Assembly: GCF_032842945.2 (NCBI RefSeq)
Contig: NZ_CP146606.1
Span: 2,112,501-2,176,500 of the forward strand
Origin: Roseovarius sp. W115
Lineage (GTDB): Bacteria; Pseudomonadota; Alphaproteobacteria; Rhodobacterales; Rhodobacteraceae
Length of the DNA stretch: 64,000 bases
Reading direction: 5' to 3'
The notes under the pieces are model-generated. The model did not search any database. It was given only the letters and a program-made list of their open reading frames with translations, and was not told the DNA's origin. Of the stretch, positions 55,960 through 62,985 are shown in pieces (positions within the stretch are counted from its first letter, which is position 1; each line of letters opens with the position of its first letter). A program made the translations under genes and the position numbers.

Positions 55960-56035
55960 AGGGGTATAGCTCAGCTGGTAGAGCGACGGTCTCCAAAACC
56001 GTAGGTCGCGGGTTCGAACCCTGCTGCCCCTGCCA
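55960..56035 (+). tRNA. tRNA-Trp (anticodon CCA)
   Basis: A complete 76-nt cloverleaf: acceptor AGGGGTA/TGCCCCT, D-arm AGCTCAGCTGGTAGAGC, anticodon CCA at 55993-55995, T-arm GCGGGTTCGAACCCTGC, and an encoded CCA end. It lies downstream of tuf as usual for this order and is the integration site of the element at 55990-58374. Confidence 0.95.
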
Positions 56036-56036
56036 A
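55990..56036. repeat. att repeat, left copy (3' part of tRNA-Trp)
   Basis: This 47-bp segment covers the anticodon loop through the CCA end plus one base. It recurs without mismatch at 58328-58374, as expected when an element recombines into the 3' half of a tRNA gene. Confidence 0.9.
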
Positions 56037-57281
56037 CTATCGTTCCAAATCAAACTCGACCCCGTAGTCTGTCAAATCGCTGACGTTCTTGGCGGGGTAA
56101 TTGTCGGCCCAGATTGGAAAATCCGAACTTGGTAGCATGATGGGTAAGTTGAACGGACTAGTACCAGTATCCCGAGCGAACGGAAGGTTGACCAAAAGCC
56201 CATGCGGGTGATCGTTTTCATCTTTGTGATAAAACGCTTTTGTAGCAAAGCCGGTAGCCGCTTCGAGCCTTGACGCAGCATCTTGTAATTCGATGTCGGC
56301 GTCGGTCTGCTCTCCCAAGAGCTGCTGAAGACGTCGAATTTCGCTGTAACGCATTGATTGAATCTGATCGTCCTGACCGCCATATTCCTCCAGACCTCGA
56401 CACCTTACCAGATAACCGCGCGCTAGCGACGGTTCCGCTCCGTAGACGGCGCGTAGATGCAGACAACACGCGGCTTCAATCGAATATCTCTCGTCATCGA
56501 TCTTTTTATAGAGCGTGAAAGGCATATCCTGTTTGGCTTCGACAACGAGCGTAGACATGCCGCCGTGAATACGGGATTGATCAACGGTCTGACCGTTTCG
56601 GCTGACGATCTGGCCTGATGCGAGGTACCGGTCTTCTATATTGTCGACCCAACCTTTTGCGCCAAGGTATCGGTTGTCACCGTGGTTTGCGTAAGATGCC
56701 AAAGACAACATCATGAAACGCGTGCCTTTGTTCTTGTGTGGAAAGAAACGCACGAAGTTCAGCGATATCTGGCTGGTCAAGTTATGCGGGGGGCGTTGTC
56801 CCAATGCACGACGCTGCTCGACACGGTACATAACGTAGTCGCCGTTGAGTCTTATTTCTCCTGTTGTGGAGATTGGTTCGACAATACCAGGTCTACGGTA
56901 GAGGTAATAGTCGTCGCCTGGGAGTGGGTCGAACTTTTCTCCGTAGTAAAATTCGTAGGCTTCGATCACGTATTGCAGATCTTTGGAATGAATCCGAACG
57001 TAGTGAAGCTCTTTCTTTATTCGCGCGCAAAGGTCGCTGCCTGCTGTAAACCTACTGTAATCGGTCAAATTGATGTTTTTGAATTTAGCGCTGGTGTATT
57101 TCGGTTGGTCAGGTGGGCACCCTTCGACCTCGTTCAGGCGCTCCAGAAGTGTACCGTCAAAGGCAGTCGCGATGCCATCAACAATGCCGTTGGCTTTCAG
57201 CGCGTTAAAAAATTTGAATAGCTTTAATTGTTCCGTGACTTTTTCGTCATCTGAATATGGTTCAAACTCGAAGTGCCCCAC
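56037..57281 (-). CDS. unknown 414-residue island protein
   Basis: No known family is recognised. The protein is soluble, 414 residues, GTG start with GAGGG upstream. It has a charged N-terminus (FEFEPYSDDEKVTEQLKLFKFF), aromatic-rich strands (AYEFYYGEKF, DDYYLYRRPGIVEPISTTGEIRL, DYVMYRVEQRR), ISLNFVRFFPHKNKGTRFMMLSLASYA in the middle, CCLHLRAVYG, and a helical stretch RYSEIRRLQQLLGEQTDADIELQDAASRLEAATG near 310-345. The TAG stop touches the left att repeat, so the element boundary fixes the protein's end. It is divergent from the 92-aa gene over 424 bases. Confidence 0.7.
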   Translation of the reverse strand: MGHFEFEPYSDDEKVTEQLKLFKFFNALKANGIVDGIATAFDGTLLERLNEVEGCPPDQPKYTSAKFKNINLTDYSRFTAGSDLCARIKKELHYVRIHSKDLQYVIEAYEFYYGEKFDPLPGDDYYLYRRPGIVEPISTTGEIRLNGDYVMYRVEQRRALGQRPPHNLTSQISLNFVRFFPHKNKGTRFMMLSLASYANHGDNRYLGAKGWVDNIEDRYLASGQIVSRNGQTVDQSRIHGGMSTLVVEAKQDMPFTLYKKIDDERYSIEAACCLHLRAVYGAEPSLARGYLVRCRGLEEYGGQDDQIQSMRYSEIRRLQQLLGEQTDADIELQDAASRLEAATGFATKAFYHKDENDHPHGLLVNLPFARDTGTSPFNLPIMLPSSDFPIWADNYPAKNVSDLTDYGVEFDLER

Positions 57282-57705
57282 TTTACCCTCAAACAGTCGT
57301 CAACCGAATCATTGCAACATTAGGTGGAGCTACCTGATCTGCCAACCTTTTAGGGTGACCACCCTAGTAGTGTCTCAAAAATCTTAAGAGGCGTAGAAGC
57401 CACCTTGCTTTTGCCTTCCGTGCTCAAGCCAGAGGTGCGGACTTAGGAAAGTGCTCCTAACGCGAGAACAATTCAGGGTGATTTGAATTTATTGTTTCTC
57501 ATCAAGGAGTAATCTCGCGTTTTGGGACAGGCGGGTGGTTTGGTCCGAAAGTTTTCTTGCGAGAAGAAGAGGTGCCGCGCAATATCAATACGTCATCAAT
57601 TGTTCGGCACCCCTCCAAGGAGTTAGCGCTCCTTGTACAAAGGTAACCTTGGTGTGGCGCTGGGACAAGTGGTGATGAACGCAACGCTCAAATGGGAGAA
57701 GTCCA
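57282..57705. other. divergent control region of the island with stem-loops
   Basis: No gene is seen in this 424-base gap between the two divergent island genes. Two adjacent stem-loops lie at 57569-57635 on the plus strand. GAGGTGCCG pairs with CGGCA-CC-CCCTC (two bulged C) and encloses about 27 bases; then CAAGGAG/CTCCTTG encloses TTAGCG. They end 70 bases before the 92-aa gene and could be its leader or a separate small RNA. Confidence 0.45.
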
Positions 57706-57984
57706 ATGGGTAACATCACTAACCTTGAAACCGTGGAACTGGCGTTCCGCTATCTGGGACTGGGGTCTCTGCTTGGTAAAGCTTGGGGACTGTTTCGCAT
57801 CTTTCTGCAATTTGTCATCGACTTCATGATCATGACTTTCCTCAGCGACACTGAGGAAGACGGTGATGGCGGCGAGGGGGCGGACGAGCCGGAGTTTTGG
57901 GTCAGCACGACGAGACCCTCTTACGAGCGGGACGAAGCCCCGCAGTCGAACATATACAACTGCAACGACTACGCCATGGGCTAA
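57706..57984 (+). CDS. 92-residue island protein with hydrophobic segment
   Basis: A short gene with GGGAGAAG upstream of its ATG. Residues about 12-46 (AFRYLGLGSLLGKAWGLFRIFLQFVIDFMIMTFL) are hydrophobic or amphipathic and may insert in a membrane. The second half is acidic and polar (SDTEEDGDGGEGADEPEFW) and ends QSNIYNCNDYAMG. This design recalls small membrane-active toxins or holin-like proteins, but no family is recognised and the role is inference only. A terminator follows 24 bases after the stop. Confidence 0.6.
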   Translation: MGNITNLETVELAFRYLGLGSLLGKAWGLFRIFLQFVIDFMIMTFLSDTEEDGDGGEGADEPEFWVSTTRPSYERDEAPQSNIYNCNDYAMG

Positions 57985-58007
57985 GCCCAGTAGCCGAACG
58001 AGACTTC

Positions 58008-58033
58008 AAGGGGCGTCCTGCCGGGCGCCCTTT
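58008..58033 (+). terminator. terminator of the 92-aa island gene
   Basis: AAGGGGCGTCC pairs with GGGCGCCCTTT (11 pairs including G-U) around a TGCC loop. Confidence 0.75.
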
Positions 58034-58327
58034 ATGCGTTTGATATCTCATCAGTTCCCTAGCCGCTCATATACCGAACCTCGGGCACCGGCCTTGTCTG
58101 TATCCGACCTCAGGTCGATGACATGATATTGAGCAGTTCCATTGGAAGCAGCAGGCAACAATGTGCAAAGCAAGTGATTGCATACTCTTAAGTGTCTGAA
58201 ATGAATAAAATTCCAAGGAAACCTTGCTGCTGAATATAAGGTGCTAGAAGTTACACAAATTCTTACACATTTTAGAAAAAGAAAAAAATAATTATATAAA
58301 TCAATAAATTAAAGAATATGCCACCTA
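58034..58327. other. AT-rich right end of the island
   Basis: No gene is recognised in these 294 bases. The last 130 are exceptionally AT-rich, unlike the rest of the window, with runs of A around 58273-58290. This is the composition of foreign DNA or of a decayed integrase promoter/attachment region. Confidence 0.4.
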
Positions 58328-58374
58328 TCTCCAAAACCGTAGGTCGCGGGTTCGAACCCTGCTGCCCCTGCCAA
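58328..58374. repeat. att repeat, right copy
   Basis: Exact 47-bp copy of 55990-56036. It contains the tRNA anticodon loop, variable and T arms and the acceptor 3' strand with CCA, but no 5' half, so it cannot be a second tRNA gene. Confidence 0.9.
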
Positions 58375-58548
58375 ACACTTCCTCGATTTCAGACACTGCT
58401 GGTTTGCCTCGGTATTGTCGCGCCTTTCCCGGCGCTTGGCGTTCTGCGGTTTGAAGCGGGACGCGCTCCAGAGCGCTTTCAAGGCCGTTTTCGAGCCCAA
58501 GTCTCTGTTTGCGATTCCGGCGGTACGAGTTTGGGGAGGGTGTGGGTG

Positions 58549-58944
58549 TCAGAGCGCGGCGAATTGCGCGCGCTGCTCTGACCAGACAGCGGAGAAGCTG
58601 GTTTTGATCAGGTAATCGGTGGTCAGGCCGCTGGGTTGTTCGCCAAGCGTGATGGCGTCCAGAATGTCAGGAGCGATCAGTGCGAGACCGGCGACGTCCT
58701 GGACGCGGCGCGTTGATACGTTCTCGATGTCTGCGATTTCCGAAACCGGTTTGCCATCAATAATCATCGCCAACCAGCGGCGTCCCTTGGCAATATTCTG
58801 CACCAGCGTTTTGTCGATCTCCGGCGGGGGATCGCCAAGATGCAGTTTCAACTCGACACCTCGCCTGCGCATCTGGAATGGTGCTTCTATTGACAGTTCC
58901 GATGCGTTGATATTTCCCGGCAGGCACCTGCAAACGCGTTTCAT
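58549..58944 (-). pseudogene. C-terminal remnant of a serine recombinase
   Basis: A frame of 131 codons. Its second half (GRRWLAMIIDGKPVSEIADIENVSTRRVQDVAGLALIAPDILDAI, GEQPSGLTTDYL, WSEQRAQF) matches the C-terminal helix-turn-helix end of large serine recombinases common in alphaproteobacteria, where LAFLAPDIVEAI-like and WxEQR blocks are typical. The catalytic N-terminal resolvase domain is missing and the DMT gene begins 110 bases beyond its start. It lies outside the right att repeat and is probably what remains of an older element. Confidence 0.68.
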
Positions 58945-59053
58945 TTGTTCACAGAAAGGTTCGTTGGCTTGATTTGAGAATTTTCAGGATTGGTGGTGAA
59001 CTCAAATAAGCCGCCTATTCACCTTGTTCGGCGACAAAACAGTGGAACGTCCT

Positions 59054-60082
59054 ATGGCAAGTCAAAGTGAAAAGATTGTCGTCATGTCAAGCGCCCGCTT
59101 TGGCGTCGTTTTGGCTTGGGTTGCTGTTCTTATCTACGCGTCATCCAATTCCATTGTGACTCTTCTCACGAATATTGGCGCAGAAAACCTGGTATATGGA
59201 CGCAATGCGATCACGTTTTGCAATCTGCTTTTTCTTGGCTCGCTTATCTCGCTCATTCCTATGGTATTTTTCTTTTGGAGAGATTGGACGCGTGAGAATC
59301 TGCGCAAATTGACTAAGTCAGATTGGGTTTTTCTGACCACCTCCGCCTTTTTGTCCTCGGCTTTGACGCCTGGCCTGTTCTTCTTTGCCTTGGAGCATAC
59401 GACGGTTACAAACGTCGTTCTCATTGGCCGAATTGATCCCCCCTTGTTTCTACTGGCGGCAACGTTCTTGTTGAAGGAAGAACTGGACCCTTGGGCGTTC
59501 GCGGGTGGCATCATCGCTCTGGTGGGCGCGGTCGTGATGATTGCGCTGAAGGAGGACAGCACCAGTTTCTCGTTTGGCAAAGGTGAAATTGCAGCGGTTC
59601 TTGCGACACTTTCTTTCATCGCGTCCACACTTGTGACACGCATTGGTCTCAAGGGGGTGCCGCTCGGAATATTCACAATCTATCGAACAGCGCTTGGAAC
59701 CGTGGTTTACTTCACTTGGGCCATGTATCTATTTGGTCCGCATCATTTTCAGGATCTGTTCCAGCCAGTGGTTCTGAAGTGGATATGGGTTTACGCAGTT
59801 ATCGTAATCATAGTTGGACAATTCGCCTGGAACCTCGGCCTAAAATACGCCAAGTCCGGGGATGTGGCGCTGGCAACATCATTCTCGCCACTGGCCGCCA
59901 TTCTCATTGCAATGCTTCTTCTAGGCGAAGACCCCGGCGCCGGGCTCATTCCTGGTGCACTGGTCATTCTGCTGGGTATAGGTGTTGCTCAATACGGCCG
60001 TTGGAAACGCGATATGGCCGAAAAACAGGCGTCGCAAAAATCGCTCGAACTTGAAGGCAGCGTTAACTTTAAAGGGGCCTAG
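59054..60082 (+). CDS. DMT (EamA) family permease, paralogue 3
   Basis: A 342-residue ten-helix permease and third member of the set at 9751 and 10886, here alone. It shares VLIYASSNSIV, NLLFLGSLISLIPM, TTVTNVVLIGRIDPPLFL, SFIASTLVTRIGLKG, YLFGPHHFQDLFQPVVLKW and the C-terminal SVNFKGA. I start at ATG 59054; a TTG at 59024 is in frame. It is followed after one base by a small membrane protein gene, presumably co-transcribed. Confidence 0.85.
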   Translation: MASQSEKIVVMSSARFGVVLAWVAVLIYASSNSIVTLLTNIGAENLVYGRNAITFCNLLFLGSLISLIPMVFFFWRDWTRENLRKLTKSDWVFLTTSAFLSSALTPGLFFFALEHTTVTNVVLIGRIDPPLFLLAATFLLKEELDPWAFAGGIIALVGAVVMIALKEDSTSFSFGKGEIAAVLATLSFIASTLVTRIGLKGVPLGIFTIYRTALGTVVYFTWAMYLFGPHHFQDLFQPVVLKWIWVYAVIVIIVGQFAWNLGLKYAKSGDVALATSFSPLAAILIAMLLLGEDPGAGLIPGALVILLGIGVAQYGRWKRDMAEKQASQKSLELEGSVNFKGA

Positions 60083-60083
60083 A

Positions 60084-60359
60084 ATGTTTCAATTTATCTT
60101 TTTTCACGTGTTTGAAATCTTTGTCGTGTCGGCAAGTTTAGCGATCATTGGCGTTTTGATTTTTGCGATAAGGTACAGGATGAAAGAGAATGAGAAAGAA
60201 CAAACCAATTTTGCCGACGAGGCAGCGACCAGAGAAATGATGAAGGTGCGTGAGGTCGGGATGGCGTCGGCAGGAATTGCTCAGACCTACACAACTGATG
60301 AAAAGCCGGCCGCGACAGATGACACCGAAAAAAAGCAGATAACTGAAGATTGCAAATGA
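60084..60359 (+). CDS. 91-residue single-helix membrane protein
   Basis: Starts at ATG 60084, one base after the DMT stop, with AAAGGGG upstream. Residues 4-28 (FIFFHVFEIFVVSASLAIIGVLIFA) form one or two short helices; the rest is charged and soluble (RMKENEKEQTNFADEAATREM, then TDEKPAATDDTEKKQ). No family is recognised. The tight spacing suggests a partner of the DMT permease. Confidence 0.65.
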   Translation: MFQFIFFHVFEIFVVSASLAIIGVLIFAIRYRMKENEKEQTNFADEAATREMMKVREVGMASAGIAQTYTTDEKPAATDDTEKKQITEDCK

Positions 60360-60598
60360 ACCTCTGCGCCTGACCTGCCTTTTACCGTCGCAATCGTTTC
60401 GGTGTAGTTGAGTGCGCTTCGGGCTCTCGTAAGTGCAATTTGATTTGCGCCCTTTCGCCACAATTCTGCCCGCCTGTAGACATCTTTTTGCCAGTTTTCG
60501 CCCATAGCGTGCCTTAGTCTGACGACTCGCATGCGAGGCGTTGGGTTTTTGCGTGGGGGCGTGAAACAGACACCGTGGGTGGTGAGGGTAGTGCTGCT

Positions 60599-61519
60599 AT
60601 GACGGATACCGCAGGTTCCATGCCTTTGGGTCATCCGCGCGCCGCAAATCGGCGGCCGTCGCGGGACAAGATGCTCATGGAAACACCGACAATTGAAGAT
60701 CCAAACTCCCCGCAGATGACGGCGATGATCAAGTCGATGTTGCTTGATCAGAAACGCGAAGAGCGTCAGCGCCGCCTGCCGGAACTTTCCCCGCCCGAGG
60801 TGACGCCAAGCCCGGCACAACCTGACGAGGCTACAGATGGCAAGCTGACAAAGCTGGACGTGTCCAAGCTTGTGCCGAGCATGCCGGCCTTGCGGCCGAA
60901 GCGCACTACGATGTTCGATGACGATGTGCCTGTACAGCAGCCAATTGAGTTGGATGAGGAAGATCCCCTTTTGTCACAAGACCAATTGATGGCTGAACCA
61001 GAAGATATCATCACACCTGAAGACATTGCCGAAGTTGTCGAAGAAGATAAAAAAGCGCTGGCCAAGCCTAAGAATACCCATGGCCCTAGGGTCAAGGCGC
61101 ATGTCGCTGCGCTCAAGTCTCACGCCAATAAGATCTGGATCCATGCTCGCAAGGTCAAGGCAAAGCACGTCTTCCTGGCTTTTACAGCGCTGATTGTGAT
61201 TTTACGCCCGTGGCTCGTTATGGGTGTGACACTTACACTTCTGATGGTGCTTTTGATCACCTACCTTTCGCTCGGGCACGAGCGGTTTGCCGAAGTTCTT
61301 TTGGCGCGCTGGTTGCGGTTCAAAAAGCGCAAACCCCAGAAAGCGGAACAGTATTTCAAGAAGGCAACGCAGCTTGTCGAGCAGTACAATGCCAAAGTGG
61401 CGCGATTGCCGAAAGCTTTGGCCGAGCGGGTGATTCTGCCGGACCTGGCAGAGTTGGAAAAGGAAGACGATCGGCCCGATCCGTTTGACCGTTTGGCCGA
61501 GCAGGCGCAGGACGTCTAA
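60599..61519 (+). CDS. membrane protein of unknown function upstream of secE
   Basis: A 306-residue protein. The first 180 residues are polar and proline/glutamate-rich (MLLDQKREERQRRLPELSPPE, EPEDIITPEDIAEVVEEDKKAL). A helical hairpin follows at about 187-225 (VFLAFTALIVILRPWLVMGVTLTLLMVLLITYLSL), then a basic C-terminal helix domain (ARWLRFKKRKPQKAEQYFKKATQLVEQYNAKVARLPKAL). I start at ATG 60599 rather than GTG 60575. Homologues occur in Rhodobacteraceae as uncharacterised proteins; the function is unknown. Confidence 0.65.
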   Translation: MTDTAGSMPLGHPRAANRRPSRDKMLMETPTIEDPNSPQMTAMIKSMLLDQKREERQRRLPELSPPEVTPSPAQPDEATDGKLTKLDVSKLVPSMPALRPKRTTMFDDDVPVQQPIELDEEDPLLSQDQLMAEPEDIITPEDIAEVVEEDKKALAKPKNTHGPRVKAHVAALKSHANKIWIHARKVKAKHVFLAFTALIVILRPWLVMGVTLTLLMVLLITYLSLGHERFAEVLLARWLRFKKRKPQKAEQYFKKATQLVEQYNAKVARLPKALAERVILPDLAELEKEDDRPDPFDRLAEQAQDV

Positions 61520-61641
61520 GCTCGGCATATAGGCAACAGGGCTGCTCTGGTGAAAAACCGGGGCGGCTCTCAGCTCTTGAATTCAGTCTGCTTGCGACGT
61601 ATGTCCCGAATTGACTTCGACCCTTTCACACGGTGGATTCC

Positions 61642-61839
61642 ATGGCCGTCACCAACCCGCTTCAGTTTATCCAGCAAGTTCGCGCAGAAGTTGCCAAAGT
61701 TGTTTGGCCAACCCGGCGCGAGGTTTTGCTAACCACGATCATGGTGTTCATCATGGCGGCCCTGACGGCCGTGTTTTTTGCCTTGGTGGATCTCTTGATC
61801 CGTAGCGGGCTTGAGGGGCTTTTGGGGCTCTTCGGCTAA
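61642..61839 (+). CDS. secE: preprotein translocase subunit SecE
   Basis: Small essential subunit of the SecYEG channel, 65 residues: NPLQFIQQVRAEVAKVVWPTRREVLLTTIMVFIMAALTAVFFALVDLLI, with the conserved amphipathic VAKVVWPTRRE segment and a single helix. I start at ATG 61642, five bases after GGTGG; GTG 61633 would add three residues. It is followed by nusG, the usual order. Confidence 0.95.
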   Translation: MAVTNPLQFIQQVRAEVAKVVWPTRREVLLTTIMVFIMAALTAVFFALVDLLIRSGLEGLLGLFG

Positions 61840-62029
61840 AGCGCAAAAATCCCTGTCTGCGGCCTTGAAAAGAAGGACGAAGAGGGGTAATCCAGCCATC
61901 ATTCCGATACAGCGCGCGGCGATTCGAGCCCGCGCGCTGATTTGTTTCATCGGGGTGGTTTGGGCCAAAAGCCTGAATGAAATAGAGAATTCCGGCCAGG
62001 TGCCGATAACAGCAGATGTGGGGTCCAGC

Positions 62030-62563
62030 ATGGCAAAACGGTGGTACTCAGTGAGCGTTCTCTCGAATTTCGAGAAGAAAATCGCAGAGCAAATCCGTCA
62101 ATCCGTGGCCGATCAGGGCCTTGAGGACGAGATCGACGAAGTGCTTGTGCCGACCGAAGAGGTGATCGAGGTGCGGCGCGGCAAGAAGGTCACGACCGAG
62201 CGGCGGTTCATGCCGGGCTATGTGCTGGTGCATATGGAAATGTCGGACCAGGGCTATCACCTGGTGAACTCAATCAACAAAGTCACCGGGTTCCTTGGAC
62301 CACAAGGCCGTCCGATGCCGATGCGCGATGCGGAAGTGCAGGGGATCCTGGGCCGTGTGGAAGAGGGGGCCGAGGCGCCGAAGCTGCTGATCAGTTTCGA
62401 GGTTGGTGAGAAGGTCAAGGTCAACGATGGTCCGTTCGAGGATTTCGATGGCATGGTCGAGGAAGTCGACGAGGACAATCAGCGTCTGAAGGTGACGGTC
62501 TCGATCTTTGGTCGTGAGACGCCGGTAGAGCTGGAATACACGCAGGTGACGAAGCAAACCTGA
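62030..62563 (+). CDS. nusG: transcription termination/antitermination protein NusG
   Basis: NusG binds RNA polymerase and links it to Rho or the ribosome. The 177 residues contain the NGN domain (KRWYSVSVLSNFEKKIAEQI, RRFMPGYVLVHMEMSDQGYHLVNSINKVTGFLG) and a C-terminal KOW domain (FEVGEKVKVNDGPFEDFDGMVEEVDEDN). I start at ATG 62030; the upstream frame is not family-like. The gap of 190 bases after secE is larger than usual. rplK, expected next, is not in the following 1.4 kb. Confidence 0.95.
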   Translation: MAKRWYSVSVLSNFEKKIAEQIRQSVADQGLEDEIDEVLVPTEEVIEVRRGKKVTTERRFMPGYVLVHMEMSDQGYHLVNSINKVTGFLGPQGRPMPMRDAEVQGILGRVEEGAEAPKLLISFEVGEKVKVNDGPFEDFDGMVEEVDEDNQRLKVTVSIFGRETPVELEYTQVTKQT

Positions 62564-62599
62564 CCCGAGGATTAGCTCTCAGTTCTGGACGAAAATTGG

Positions 62600-62630
62600 A
62601 ACCCTGGCTTTTGGCCGGGGTTTTCTTTTG
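62600..62630 (+). terminator. nusG terminator
   Basis: AACCCTGGC pairs with GCCGGGGTT (one G-U) over a five-base loop and continues TTCTTTTG. It lies 37 bases after the nusG stop, so nusG is not co-transcribed with a ribosomal operon here. Confidence 0.75.
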
Positions 62631-62673
62631 CCCCACTCCAGTGAAGACTCCTGCATGTTTGGCGGCTCAAAGA

Positions 62674-62769
62674 TTAACGCTCTTAATTTGCGGGGATTTG
62701 AGCGTCGGTACTACATTGGTATCATGTCGGTATTGCGTCGGTGCGATATCGGTAAAGCTTGTAGATTAA
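62674..62769 (+). repeat. 96-bp element with five 11-bp-phased GTCGGT hexamers, copy 2
   Basis: Hexamers GTCGGT, ATTGGT, GTCGGT, GTCGGT and ATCGGT start at 62704, 62715, 62726, 62737 and 62748, each exactly 11 bases apart. TTAA boxes at 62674 and 62766 bound it, at the same distances as in copy 1 (33321-33416, opposite strand): 30 bases from TTAA to the first hexamer and 18 from the start of the last hexamer to TTAA. The rest of the 422-base gap (62564-62985) holds the nusG terminator and three ACGGTG motifs near 62791, 62843 and 62875, but no gene that I recognise. Confidence 0.7.
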
Positions 62770-62985
62770 TGCACCGTGGCGTCTGCTGCACGGTGTGTGC
62801 AACAGGTTCCCAAAATTTGAGCTTGCCGCAGAAGGTGGACGCACGGTGTTGCACAGTTCGGCGAATGTTCGTGAACGGTGTGTTCAGGACCTGTTCACTA
62901 AGTGCTGATGCAATCGTGATTAGCCATCTTGCCCGGAACCGTCATCTTTGGGTGCACTTGAAATGTGCACATGAAAGGTCCTTTG

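Larger units (their letters stand above)
55990..58374. mobile_element. tRNA-Trp-integrated mini-island without integrase
   Basis: DNA of 2.3 kb bounded by a 47-bp direct repeat of the tRNA-Trp 3' half. It holds one 414-aa gene on the minus strand, a structured leader, a 92-aa gene on the plus strand with a terminator, and an extremely AT-rich tail (8 G/C in 60 bases at 58261-58320). No integrase, excisionase or relaxase is inside. A tRNA-targeting integrase was presumably lost, or acts in trans. A serine-recombinase remnant lies 175 bases beyond the right repeat. Confidence 0.8.

Noticed and set aside
57863..58126. Alternative plus-strand frame of 87 codons overlapping the 92-aa island gene
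   Set aside because: Lacks a ribosome site and crosses the terminator at 58008-58033.
58328..58374. Second tRNA-Trp gene
   Set aside because: Only the 3' half from the anticodon loop is present; there is no D-arm or 5' acceptor strand, so it is an att copy.
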